A DNA stretch of 64,000 nt from Lepisosteus oculatus (taxonomy: Eukaryota; Chordata; Actinopteri; Semionotiformes; Lepisosteidae): contig NC_090698.1 of assembly GCF_040954835.1 (NCBI RefSeq), positions 48,122,284-48,186,283 of the forward strand, given 5' to 3'. The first letter of the stretch is position 1, and each line of letters starts with the position of its first letter. Under the pieces are notes generated by a model. The model was not told the DNA's origin. It ran no database searches and was given only the letters and a program-made list of their open reading frames with translations. The position numbers were made by a program, and so were the translations under genes. This document shows, piece by piece, positions 51,501 to 63,035 of this stretch.

Positions 51501-53055
51501 GAAAGCCAATCAAATGGCACGGACACACGCTAGATATGGATAGCTTGCTTATTTCATGAGTTTGAATATTGTACAGTTTCCCAGCATTTTTTTCTCCCCT
51601 GGTCTCCCGTATCTCTCTTCTTTTATCTCATTCCTAGTTGTGGGCAGCAGGAGGCTAGATAGGGCGAGCTGTGGCCTCAGCGAGGGCTAAATCACATGGC
51701 ATTTCTGGCTGAGTGGAGGGGCAGGCAGAAGGGACGGAGGCTGGGGATTGGCAACGGCTTTTCAAAGTTCCAGTACAGCGCAGAGAACCGAGGCCCTCCA
51801 TTGCACTTGAACATCGGGCTGAGAATAGTTGCTCTGTGGCAACGTGCATTGCTTTCAACATCAACCTATTAGCATTCGGAAAATGTTCAGATGCTCATGC
51901 AAACCTTCTTTGAGTTTTTCCTTATTTTTAATTAATAGATCTGGTGCATCTCTAGAAGAAAATTAAAGAAAGTGAGGTAAACTTGGCCGTAAAATCCATT
52001 GTGCATTCAGTTTTTTTTCTGCTGCCTGCAAAATCAATCCAGGAAAAAACGAGATCACTGACGAATTATTGGGACAGGATTATTTTGCTCTTTCTTCAGG
52101 GACTTGAAGTCTCCTTCGGTTTTAATGGCACTCGGTACGTTCAGCATAGATTCATTCATTGGAACTGTTTGTGTAGTCTGTGGTGCAGACCTGTTGAAGT
52201 TTGGAGCGTCATGGTCTGGGTCAGAGGTCAGGCAAGGCAGATGCGTGAGAAGAATGCAACACTGCATTGAACAGTTGGTCAGGTCGGCTCCCTTTCCCCC
52301 AGAAAATAATCTGTGCCATGAGGTGCAATGCAAAGGGAAAACCACCAAGTGGTTTGGCTTTAATGGTTTCACAAAGTGCTTTTCTTTGCTGGCTGTTTAA
52401 TTTTGGATATAGTTTTTTTTTAGCAGAGATAGCCTGACAAGCTGAGTGTTCTCAAGTTTGCTTTCAGTCAGTGGTTTGAATTATGTTTTGACATCTAAAA
52501 CGTAACACGTTACCTGTTTGTTTTCCAACACTGAAATGATATTTACCTATGCTACAGTATATGTGAATGAAATAGTTATGTCCTTGGAACCCTGGATGTG
52601 AAGTGGTGCAACAGCAGTCTTTTTCTTCTGGCACTGGATTGATTGCAGGAAGTGCTCACTGCTAGTAAAGGAACAATAGTGTGGAGAAAATGGTAATCTT
52701 GGAATACTTTAGTCAATATAAAATGGCCATCATGTGCTGATGTCTATTTAATGGCACATTTCTTACTATAAACCCATGGATGGATTAGAAAATGAAATGC
52801 TTCTGGCTAGTCTATTTTTTTCCCCTTTTCAACGTTTTTTTTCTTTCCCAAGCTGCATGAATTCTTAGAATTCCCATTTAGAAAGTAAAATTAATTCATT
52901 TCAACCTGCTCATCTTGTAACACAGCCGCTGGAAGTCAGCAGCACAGAGAAGGACGTAATATTGTTAAGATTTTAAAAAGCACACCATTATAGACCTGAA
53001 AATCAGACCTGCAGCTTTGCATTTTTTCATCTGCAAGCAACCGAATGCAATCATT

Positions 53056-53430
53056 GTGCTTTGTAGCCCATGCTGTCACATATTATAAAAAAGCTTGCCA
53101 CCGTTTTATCATAGAACCGCTGTTGGCTGATTTTCATAAGAAGGTAGTCAAAATATTTTAAAACTGGTATTTTCACTTAACAACAATGAAAGATCTTTCT
53201 GAAGTATCTAAAAAGCATATTTATGCATAATCTGATTAGTATTTTTATAGTCATGGTTCTTAAATAATAGAAGTACTTCCATTGTGCCAAAATATAGTAA
53301 AAATAGCTAAGGCCCTGAAAAATCTAATTCTGTAGAACTGAATGGGTTGTGCTTTTAGTGACCAGGGGTCCTGCATTAACCAAAACACTGTAATAAACGG
53401 ACATACTATTACTTATATTTACAGCATATT
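53056..53430. repeat. Duplicated intronic element, copy A
   Basis: It aligns end to end with 56868-57272. Shared blocks in order are ATTATAAAAAAGCTTGCCA, AGAACC-CTGTTGGCTG, TAAGAAGGTAGTC, AATATTTTAAA, GAAAGATCTTTCTGAAGTAT, AAAAAGCATATTTA, a 38-nt block identical in both copies at 53328-53365, CTGTAATAAAC-GACA and a final TATTTA-AGCAT. It is not recognised as a known transposon. It could be an ancient tandem duplication of a regulatory element or two members of an unnamed repeat family. Confidence 0.75.
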
Positions 53431-54849
53431 ACCTGGGCAAGAAGAGAATAATGTCAAAGACAATCCGTTTTTTTCAGGTGAGGGAATGAGATAACAGAAG
53501 GGTGAAAAGTGGTGGTGGTCTCTTTGCTGTTTGCCAAGTTGCTGTGCAAGCTCTCCCCTTTTCACCAAGCACCTTTCACCAGGCCTGTGTGCTCATTGAA
53601 TTGGCTTTCTGTAATGGAGATGACTGAGCTGCTCTGGCCTTTTAGAATTTGATGATGGTCTTGGTGCGCAGAGCATGAACAATCAACCGCCTGCATTGAT
53701 TAACCCATTACCATTTGTCTTTGTTAACATGCTCCTGTGTATGTGTGTGCGTCCCTGTCTGTTTGCTCGGCTTGCTTGTGTGAGCCCATGCACAGCGTTT
53801 CAGCGGGAATGATTCGTTAATGCAAATCCTGGGCCTTTTTTTTTTTAATTTTGGTGCCCGACTGGTTGTCACAAGGGGATACTTCAAAAACCAAAAGAGT
53901 GAGAAGGACAACAACGACGACGACGAGGAGGAGGAGGGGGAGAGAATGGCTGTCGGCTGTTCGAAGGCTTCATTCGTTTTCATTCTCAGACAGTTGTAAT
54001 TTGTTTTCCATAGTCCCCAGCTGCTTGCGATGAGAACAGCTGACAAAACCTCTCGCTGGAGGCTTTTGGGAAGCAGACTCCACTGGTCATTTGGGAGAAA
54101 CAAAGGTCTATGGTGCAAAATTAGACAGAGCTTTACAGGACACACAAATGGATAAACAGCTGGAAGCGCAAAACTTTCACATGCATGGAGGTGGCTTCTC
54201 GGGTTAACCAAAAGGAGTCTGGGGCTCTTAAAATAATTAGTTTTTTTTCTCTGTCCTTTAAACGAAACCCCTCTCTTATAACTAAGGTGCTGTGAGATTA
54301 GGATTTTCTTCTTTTCCCACATGAGCAGATATTTATTGGGGTATTCACATGACCCAGGGAATCGATTTCTCGAATTCCCTTTGTTTTTATTTTTCCTTTA
54401 CTCCAAGCAGACATTCACCTTTGTTCATCACACAAGGAATGTTCTCTTTTGGAAACCCTCACTGATGAAACAGTGGGTGGGCTTTGTGTACGTGTGTGTT
54501 TTTGTAACTGTGAATTTGGATTCTGTCCTCACCCTGTCTGTGGTTATGCGCTGTCTCTAGTAAGCAGCTTGCTTGTGTGTTGGTGAGGAGCATTGGGGTA
54601 CTTGCTAGAGCCAAGTACTAAAAATGTGAGACCAGCTGTACACCATTTACTCACCCCCACCCCCGCCACTTTTCACAGCGTTCGGACAGATTTTTAGTTT
54701 CAAGCAGGAGAGCGGTTAACACCCAGTAAATTTTTTATGACAACTGACGTTTTGTGTTTTCAGCTTCTTTGGCTTCAACTCTGATGTCACCAAGGATTAC
54801 TGCAAAGTGTACATCAGAAAAGTGAACCTAGGTTTTAGTTTATTGCACA

Positions 54850-55310
54850 GTCTCTTGTATTGTGAAATGCATCCATACATCCTAGGAGTGCCTTCTATTC
54901 TTATTTCTGAAATGATTTCCCGTGCCATTTCCACTTGTATCTTCTGGTGTCTGTTTCTCGCTCTTTACTCTGAAGAAATCTGTTGGGTTGACTTTGTCCG
55001 TGCTTTTAGGTTTTTGAATACTTGTATTGGGTCCCTCAGTCTTCTCTGTTCAGCGCTAAAGAGGATTGGAATTCTATAGCACATCCCCTGAAGTCCTGAA
55101 ATGTGCTTTTCATCTTTACTGTAACGTGGTTACTTAAATTGCCCGTAATATTCTAAATGAGGCTTATTTTCAAATTTGACTAGTTTATTAACTGTACCAG
55201 AATCTATATCATTGATATAAATTAGAAAGAGCAGTGGTCCTAGTACAGATTCCTGAGGTACACTTCTAATTACTTCACCTCAATTTGAGCATTAACCCCT
55301 TATTTTTACT
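54850..55310 (-). mobile_element. CR1/L2-like LINE fragment
   Basis: Plus-strand landmarks GGTTGACTTTGTCCGTGC, GTCCCTCAGTCTTCTCTG and AACTGTACCAGAATCTATATC, then GAAAGAGCAGTGGTCCTAGT and GATTCCTGAGGTACACTTC, are complements of a LINE RT coding stretch. It matches the layout at 5830-6470 and 17980-18720. Decayed. Confidence 0.55.
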
Positions 55311-56867
55311 TTTATTTTTTTCTATTAATTATTTCTCTATCATTTTTCTATTAATTTTCTTATATATGCTGTTCTATGAAAACATTAGACCAATGTCTCT
55401 CTATCAGGGATTCTCTATGTGTGATTGCTATTATAACTGTGGCATGTCATGTCATCAGTTCCACTAGATCTCCACAGACATCAGTGAATATGTTGGGCCA
55501 TTCAGCTAACAGCAGCTATACATTTAGTAGGGTACTGTTCAGTAGCTTCTCGTTGGCTGGGAGACAGATGACTACGTAAAGCTGTCAGTTTAATTTATGA
55601 CTTGAAGTGGTATCTTGTTTTATGATGTGCGCAGCCCTTCCTGAACACTGGTCCTTACAAACGATGTTGAGGTTGAAATATGGCCTATGGGAATGCTTTG
55701 TTTACCTCCTCTTTATTCAACTGTGATTGGAGGTTCTGCATGTTTACATGGTCAGCCCTTGTTTACTAGATGCAGGATGATTGGTTAAATTTTAATGAAA
55801 ACTAGTTTGTTTCAAATGCATCCTGAATTCATGATGGACAATTTTAACATAAATAATACTTCACAAAATATGATATTTAAGCTGTTGTCAGTGCAGTGTC
55901 TGCTTTGATACACTGAATAGGTCAAGATATCATATTAGTTTAGTAGATGGGAAAAAAAAAAACTTTAGTTTAATTTGACCTTTAGGTTCCTTGGTGAGAC
56001 TTAGCTAGTTGTTTTCAGTAACGTCTGCACGTAATTTTGTGTTGCTTATTCTCAGGTTAGCTTTGCAGAAGATTCTTTTATAGATGATTGTATGCTGATT
56101 GCCTCTAATCTTAACATGTTTATGGAGACAGTGGCAGTTTTACCCATCTACAGGCATTTTCTTTTCCTTCACACTGCATTTAATGAATTTTTGCTTTTGT
56201 TCGCATGTGTTTGAACAAGAATCCAATGCAGGATAAGGGTGATACGTGCCTGTATATAATGCCATGTCTGCTGAGCACTAGATAATACTAAGTAATAAAA
56301 ATATTACATGAACATGCTGATTGTGTTGGTCTAAATAACAGAGGAAGCAGGTGTATTATTTTCTAATAGTCCTAAAGATGAGGTAACAGTCTGCTTGAAT
56401 CCACAAGATCTTTTTAGTGTTAAATAAGAGTGCAGTTCAGCTTCTAGCAAAAAGAAAATATAGAGGCATGTGTTAGTGTATAGTAGTCATTGCAGAGCTA
56501 TGTATAAAACCCAGTTTCCTCTTAATGTACAAAAAATAAACTCTCTGCCTTGCACGTCCATGTGACTGGTAGAACTTTGTCCAAGGGGAAGTTGGAGTTA
56601 AAGGAAGCGAAAGGGCTTGTCAGCTCCAATCGTCGTGGGGATGGCCAGAGTGTCAACATACCTAGGGCGAACAGGGCTGCTAGGCCTTAGTGTTCTTAGT
56701 CTGAAGCCTGCAGCTCCAGGCCTCATCAGTCCCACATATCTATTTCAGTAAATGTCACATTCAAATGTCACCTATTTTGTTGTTGTTTTGACAAGAGCTA
56801 CAGTTTGCATAGACATCTGCAGAAAACCACTGAGCAGACAGTTAAAATGCAAAAGTTTCCAGAGATG

Positions 56868-57272
56868 TCATCATTGTGTGACAGCATGGGCGACGAAGCA
56901 CATTATAAAAAAAGCTTGCCACTCTTTTATCACAGAACCACTTATAGAACCACTGTTGGCTGGTTTTTGTAAGAAGGTAGTCGAAATATTTTAAAGCTGG
57001 CATCCTGATTTTATCAACAATGGAAGATCTTTCTGAAGTATTTAAAAAGCATATTTACACATACTTTGATTGAACTATGACCATAGAAATACTTATTAAT
57101 AAAAGTAGTTTTATTATGCTGGAAAAAGCACAATAAGTTCTGTAGAACTGAATGGGTTGTGCTTTTAGTGACCAGAGGTCCTGTATTTGGCAATTAAAAA
57201 GAGATGCTCATTCTTTACAAAAATTACAAACTGTAATAAACAGACAAAATATAACTCATATTTAGAGCATTT
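56868..57272. repeat. Duplicated intronic element, copy B
   Basis: The partner of 53056-53430, 3.8 kb to the right in the same orientation. It carries an internal 16-bp duplication (AGAACCACTTATAGAACCAC near 56935-56954) and a roughly 40-bp insertion near 57185-57225 relative to copy A. The identical 38-nt block is at 57138-57175. Confidence 0.75.
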
Positions 57273-57418
57273 AAATCAAAGAATAAATGAGTGTATTTTT
57301 TAAGTATTGTAATACTAGTTTATCAAAAATATACTGCCGGGACAAAGCATTTGGAAGTGTGGTAACCGTGTGCTGTCAACAGGGGAGTGAGTTCAGGACT
57401 GTTGTCATCACAAATGAT

Positions 57419-58016
57419 AAACATTTATTATTATAATAATAATAATAATAATAATAATTACTTACACTTATATAGCACTTTTTCTGGACACTCCACTCAA
57501 AGCGCTTTACAGGTAATGGGGACTCCCCTCCACCACCACCAATGTGCAGCATCCACCTGGATGATGCAACGGCAGCCATAGTGTGCCAGAACACTCACCA
57601 CACATCAGCTATCAGTGGGGAGGAGAGCAGAGTAATGAAGCCAATTCACAGAGGGGGGTTGTTAGGAGGCCATGATTGATAATGGCCGATGGGGAAATTT
57701 GGCCAGGATGCCGGGGTTACACCCCTACTCTTTTCGAGAGACACCCTGGGATGACCACAGAGAGCCAGGACCTCGGTTTTATATCTTATCCGAAGGACGG
57801 CGCCTGTTTACAGTATAGTGTCCCCATCACTACACTGCGGCATTAGGACCCACATGAGCCGCAGGGTGAGCGCCCCCTGCTGGCCCCACTAACGCCTCTT
57901 CCAGCAGCAACCTTAGTTTTTCTAAGGAGGTCTCTCATCCAAGTACTGACCAGGCTCACACCTGCTTAGCTTCAGTGGGTTGCCAGTTTTGAGTTGCAGG
58001 GTGATATGGCTGCTAG
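57419..58016 (-). repeat. 5S rRNA-headed SINE with ATT-repeat tail
   Basis: Read on the minus strand, it starts with a 5S rRNA-like segment (58014-57926). This has CATATCACCCTG, then GAAGCTAAGCAGG, GCCTGGTCAGTACTTGGATG and GAGACC, covering the internal Pol III control region of 5S genes (box A/intermediate element/box C). A roughly 450-nt body follows, including a GCGCTTTGAGTGGAGTGTCC stretch. The tail is TATATAAGTGTAAGTAATTA running into an AAT/ATT microsatellite at 57426-57459. This is the layout of the SINE3/Deu class; the exact family is not claimed. A degraded copy is at 5355-5630. Flanking duplications are not evident. Confidence 0.8.
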
Positions 58017-59182
58017 ATTTAGACGTTGTGCAGTCATTTATATCAAAACCAGGAAGAAGCTTTAAAAATGCAAGCTCTGAACAAATATAGATTTTTTAAG
58101 ATGTCTGTGTAGTATATATGAGGATCCTTAACAAAGATGAAGTTCTTGGTGGCATAAATTTCTTGGGGGCCTGAACTCCAGAGACATTTAATTGCACAGT
58201 AATGCTCATGAAATGGATGGAATTACGGGCAATAAAAGACCATTTACTTGTCAGCAAAGAGTTAGAGCCGACAAAAAAGGGTTGCTCTTCCATATTGCTG
58301 TAAATGTGATGTACAGACTGAAGGCAGCTGTCGCCAAGCTAATTTATTGTTTTAAGTAATTTGAAAATGGGGGACCCCAGACATAAATTAACATGTTTTT
58401 TTTTTCACTTTATTGACTAGGTGAGTTTTCAGAGATGGCTTTTGTTTTAAAATTTATGGTTTGTTATTTATTCAACAGCCATCTAGAGTCCAATTTTAAC
58501 ATGCTTCCTGAGTTTATGTAACAGCTGATCACTGGTGATCTTCTATCCTGCCCTAGAGAAGGGTTGTTGTTGGGGGTGGGGGGTTAAATTGTGATGCAGC
58601 AGAGCGCAGCAGCCTCAGGTGAAGGGTTATGCATGTTCACATTTCTTTCATGAATAACCTGGGTACCCATGCAGTTACCCAAGATGACTCAACCTGCCTT
58701 CATGTGTTCATGGCTAGTTGAGCACTTCTGCACAGGTAAAGAGCATTATAATGTCAATCGTGACTGCTGCCCAGCTTGATAACCTTCATTATAACCAAAT
58801 AGCCTAATAAAATTCTGTGTGAGGCTGCGTATTAGCAGATTGTCCTTTTGAATAAGAATTTGTTTTATTCTCTTCAGTGTTACTTGCATTGGCATTAAAA
58901 AAAGAAGTTGTAGCAGCCTGAAACAATGGCTACTTAAAATATCACAGGGCGTTTGCATAGAATGGAGCTTCCATTTTTTTACAATATGTAGTTTTGACCG
59001 AGGTGAAGTGTACGATCACTTGCATAGCGTATGTTTTTGTTCTGTAGCGATTAATACAGGCATTTTATGAGACGGATGCATGTTACAGTACAAGCATGTA
59101 CTTTGTTTTATGGGGCATTAGTAAGAAGTTCTGTTACAAATTACTTTGTTTCGGTATTCAAATGTTTTTTTTCTCCCTTTCA

Positions 59183-59480
59183 GTTTTCCTTGAAACTTTA
59201 ACCCGGCCTCTTCCCTCTAGCCATCTGAGACTATGGCGTGATGACCCGCATTGACCTAATTTGCGACTACAGCTTGACTGTGGGATATCTCCCCCCAGTG
59301 TGTTTGTATGCACGACACAGCACAGCTGGTTTTGTAGAGAAGGACCCTTCCCAGCAAATGCTAGCAGCTATCGCTCTTTGTCACGAGATGCCAACTCGGT
59401 CCGGAGTGTCTTTTGTAAACCGGGCTGGCGCCACTGTTGACAGAGCCTTGAGCTGCAAGTTCTGCTCTCAAACAATAATA
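59183..59480 (+). other. GC-richer open segment after a splice-acceptor-like site
   Basis: TTTTTTTTCTCCCTTTCAG at 59164-59182 would be an excellent acceptor. The following 300 bp are GC- and CpG-richer than the flanks (CCGGAG, GGCGCCAC, ATCGCTC) and one plus frame stays open to 59546 from a non-ATG codon. No protein family is recognised and no clear donor was chosen. It may be a conserved non-coding element or an alternative exon. Confidence 0.2.
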
Positions 59481-61319
59481 AGGCCCAGCAGGATACACTG
59501 TGTGTCTGTAGAAGGGATTAGGCCTTCCATTGTACTTTGTGTTTAGTTACATTGATTGTACAGTATATAAAAGATGCACAGTTCCCCTCATCCCATTGTT
59601 GTGAGAGGGGCTGTTTGTTTACCAAGTGGAGAATTATCTTGTATATTCAGTGTGGAGAGGCTAAATCACCATGAGCTTAACATGACCCCTCCAGCCACCA
59701 CTATCAATAGGAAGTGGTGATTGTTGCAGCTGCAATTCTTTGACCCAAGAAAAGATCACTGTAGGGCGGACTTGCCCTTTAACAGGTGAGGAGACGTGCT
59801 TCATTAGTTGGCTTCAGATGCAAGCAGCTTTGTTGCTGGCCGTTGAGTGTCTCGCCCCCAGCCACATGGAAGAGCGAGCTGTGAGGCTTTTCATAATTTA
59901 AGGAATCCGTAATGTGTGAAAGACCCTACTCATTTTTTTTTCCAGTGTGAAAAGATACCTTTTTCTTAATCCCTTTTGAAGTCCAATAAAAAGATAGGCA
60001 CAAATCCCAGAGTTGATGGAGGGACCAAGGCTGTTCTTGTAAAGCGAGTACATTTCATTTTGGACAGGAGGAAAACAGCTTAGAGATAAACTCGTTTCTA
60101 TAAATGAAATGTACAGTATTACAGTAGGGTATGGGCTAGTTATAGAGGTGTGGCGTATGGAGATTCTTCTTGCATCCAGTTTTCACCGGTTGAATGATGA
60201 AAAGGGAAAGTCCACAGCCTGAAGGACATCAATGCTCAAGAGTTTATTGGGCAAAGCCAACCCTCCTCAACTGTTGGAGGAAGAAATCCTCAGGGACTCC
60301 AAATACATACATTGGCGCAAATACTATATACTGGCAGTGTAGTGGACAACCACCTGCTCCATCAGCTAGCTTCACATCTGTGTCTTTTCACATTCAGGCT
60401 TCTCTGCATGCAGCCTCACAACATTCTGACTTTATTTCCGTTTTCTGACCTCCAGTTGCTTCTACTCACTCTCAATTGGATACTTCCTAGTTTGTTTTTA
60501 ATCTCTGTCCCATCGGATGTTAATTGGATGTTTTGTATATACAAACATTTCACTGAGCATATTTCCAGGTCCGCAGCCTGCTAGGGAATGTCTTCTCATT
60601 TGGCCTGTGTTTATGTTCTGTGTTCATGTAAGTTAGAGACATGTAGCAATGCTGATGAATTGCAAGTGCCCCCATTACATAGTGTAAATGCCTTGCTGTA
60701 TAAATGGTTATATTCATTTATACTTTTGACATTACCTTATAATCGTGTAACTCATCTCGGAGAATTTGCTAAATGAAAGTGACCAAAACAAATGATTACT
60801 ATTATTTTATTAAGCTTGCATTTTAAATCTCTTAGTTGACGTGATAGATTGCATTATAGTTGCGCATGGACCGTATGCTTAATGACGTCCATTTTGCTTG
60901 AGGTGTACACAGGCACATGAGACACCAATTCAAATATATTATTAAATATTGGACAAGAGCCTCATTGTTTGCAGAGTTACCATGTCAATACAGTTGCCTA
61001 TTGATGTTCCTTGTAAAAATGGTTTCTTTTCCCCCTTTTTAATTTTTTTTTGTGACAGATTAGATGAATCACTTCTCTTTTCTTCCCCTTAGAAAAATGT
61101 ATAGACATCAATAAAATGATTTAAGAAGACAACCTTTTGCATGGCTCAAAAGATACACTTTTAACTGTGCTTTTTTTACAAATGGGAATGAACATATTGA
61201 AAGTAATGCTCTACAAAATAAACATCAGGCTTTCACATGCTTCTAACCTTCAGCGACTCCCAGTGCTGCTAGGTTGCTTTCAGTGGATAAGCAAGTAAAA
61301 AGTTACACAAAGTTTACAA

Positions 61320-61640
61320 ACAAGTTGAGGCATTTCAGCCATCTATCCCGTTTGGCAGTTAATATCTTATTGACACAATGATCTTATCCGCTTGTTTCTC
61401 GAATGTTGCCGGGGTATCGGCTTCAACAACATGGCAGTGTAGCTTGTTCCGTATTCCCATAACCTTGTTGAAAAAGTAATGCCTCCTGTTCTCGGTTTTA
61501 ATTGCTCTTCCATGTAGTTTCCAGTTGTCTCACTGAGTCCACTAGGTTGAGTTTGCCTTTGAGGATATGGAAGACTTGGATCAGGCACCCACATAATATT
61601 CCATGTTCTTGATTAAATAGGTTTGGTTTTTTGATCTTGT
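61320..61640 (-). mobile_element. CR1-like LINE 3' fragment
   Basis: The minus-strand frame encodes NYMEEQLKPRTGGITFSTRL, then WEYGTSYTAMLLKPIPRQHS-RNKRIRSL. It corresponds residue by residue to the SYMEVLNQRTGGSSLARELW-EYG stretch at 45180-45250. Upstream (plus strand 61540-61620) lies GAGTTTGCCTTTGAGGATAT and a GATCAGGCACCC box. It is truncated and non-functional. Confidence 0.7.
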
Positions 61641-62889
61641 CGGTATGAAAGGATGGATGATAAACATATAATATCCCTGAATTAGTCAGAGGGCCATTTA
61701 AGAGTAGTTTTACAGTCTTTACAACAGAAGCTGTGGTATTATTTGTGTATGTTGTATAACTGTTCATCTTGGTGCAGGTAACACTTTTCCAGAGAAATTG
61801 AGAAAACAAAAACTGTGTGAGTTTTGAGTGCTGTACTCATATAGACACAGTTCTGTGATAAATCATGTTTTTGGTTTTGCATGCATTCCATAAATTGTAT
61901 GCATGTACTACTTAACTGTTGTAAGTTAAGAATAAATTTAAGGCTGTTAAGTGATAAATATTTTATTAAATCCAAATGCATGTGAAATGTTTAGGAAATT
62001 CTGTTTCTATGTGTATACATATAGCTATGCTCCATATTTTTTACTGATTCCATCGACTTGCTCTTAGTTTTTTAAGTTTTTTACAGAATATAAATTTTAA
62101 TTGTTTTGATGAATCGTGCGAGTAGATTGTTTTTCAGGACATTAATACAATTACAATGTCAGGGGTATTTGGCTTTGAAATTATATTGATGTTTATTAAG
62201 TTACAGCTCAAGGTGAATTTCATTCTGCTTTACGTCAGGTTTGTGTTTCTCAATCATAACATAATCATGGAACATCATTGTGGTTTTGCAATTGAGCCTG
62301 CGGGATGTGTAACAGAGCTTTTGTTTTTTCCTCAATTTAAGCCTAACTTCTAGAAGAAAGGCGTCACATTTGCTTTACATTTTCATTTAAGAATAAACAC
62401 CTTGATTCTTCTAACTTTTGTGGAGACAATCGAGAACAAAAACATTTGTACTCCGTGTGTCACGACTGCCTTTCTGCAGTAAATTCGGATTCTGTAATTT
62501 TTTTATGGCGACCCTTCGATTAATACCAACCCTCCATAAACGTTTAGCACAAAACTGGTTTACAAAGGGTTAATACTTCGCTGTTAGAAAAGACTCCTTG
62601 TCTGCTCCCGTCTCTGGTAACAGTCGCATGACCTTGCTTCTGTTCGCGGTCTGGAGCCCTCCTGTCTCTTGTGTGAACGGCGCAGAGTCCAGGAGATGAA
62701 GGGTTAAAGGTGGATTTGGCGGAGGCATTATGCAAGCTGTTAAGTAAAAAGGAAGTGCATTACAAAATGCTGAGCTCAGAAGTCTGGCGCACCGCCAAGC
62801 CTGTGCTTTCTTCACTACAGCTGAGGGCTTTCTAAGCTTCCCACCAGTGGGTTTGTCTACTGTTTAGGAATGCTGCCTTAGTCTCTGGC

Positions 62890-62897
62890 TGACGTCA
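62890..62897. promoter_or_regulatory. Palindromic cAMP response element (TGACGTCA)
   Basis: A full-consensus CREB/ATF octamer in GGCTGACGTCAGTAC, 140 bp before the TATAAA in the same GC-rich island. Confidence 0.55.
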
Positions 62898-63029
62898 GTA
62901 CAAAGCAGTTCAGCTGAGGGCCAGGCCAGGCCGGTACGAGTGAAGAGGGGAGGGGCGTAGTGAGCTTGTGGAGAAGGGGGGGACGGGCTTCCGTGTTTGT
63001 GTGCGAGTGAGCAGGGGTGTGTGCGTGAA

Positions 63030-63035
63030 TATAAA
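63030..63035 (+). promoter_or_regulatory. TATA-box candidate in intronic island
   Basis: GAATATAAACTGGGAG contains TATAAA followed about 30 nt later by a GC-rich GGCAGCGGTGGCGG stretch, a normal TATA-to-start spacing. AT-rich hexamers are common, so support comes only from the CRE and GC-box context. Confidence 0.3.

Noticed and set aside
53708..54322. 204-codon minus frame with a Ser run
   Set aside because: The Ser stretch is the complement of a GACGAGGAGG microsatellite near 53910-53940, and the rest is Lys/Leu-rich without domain landmarks. Treated as a chance frame.
57376..57594. Open frames with Tyr or Asn runs on both strands
   Set aside because: The runs are translations of the ATT microsatellite tail of the 5S-headed SINE.
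57926..58014. A true 5S rRNA gene
   Set aside because: It has many mismatches to 5S rRNA, lacks the 3' quarter and Pol III T-run terminator, and is joined to a SINE body, so it is a SINE head.
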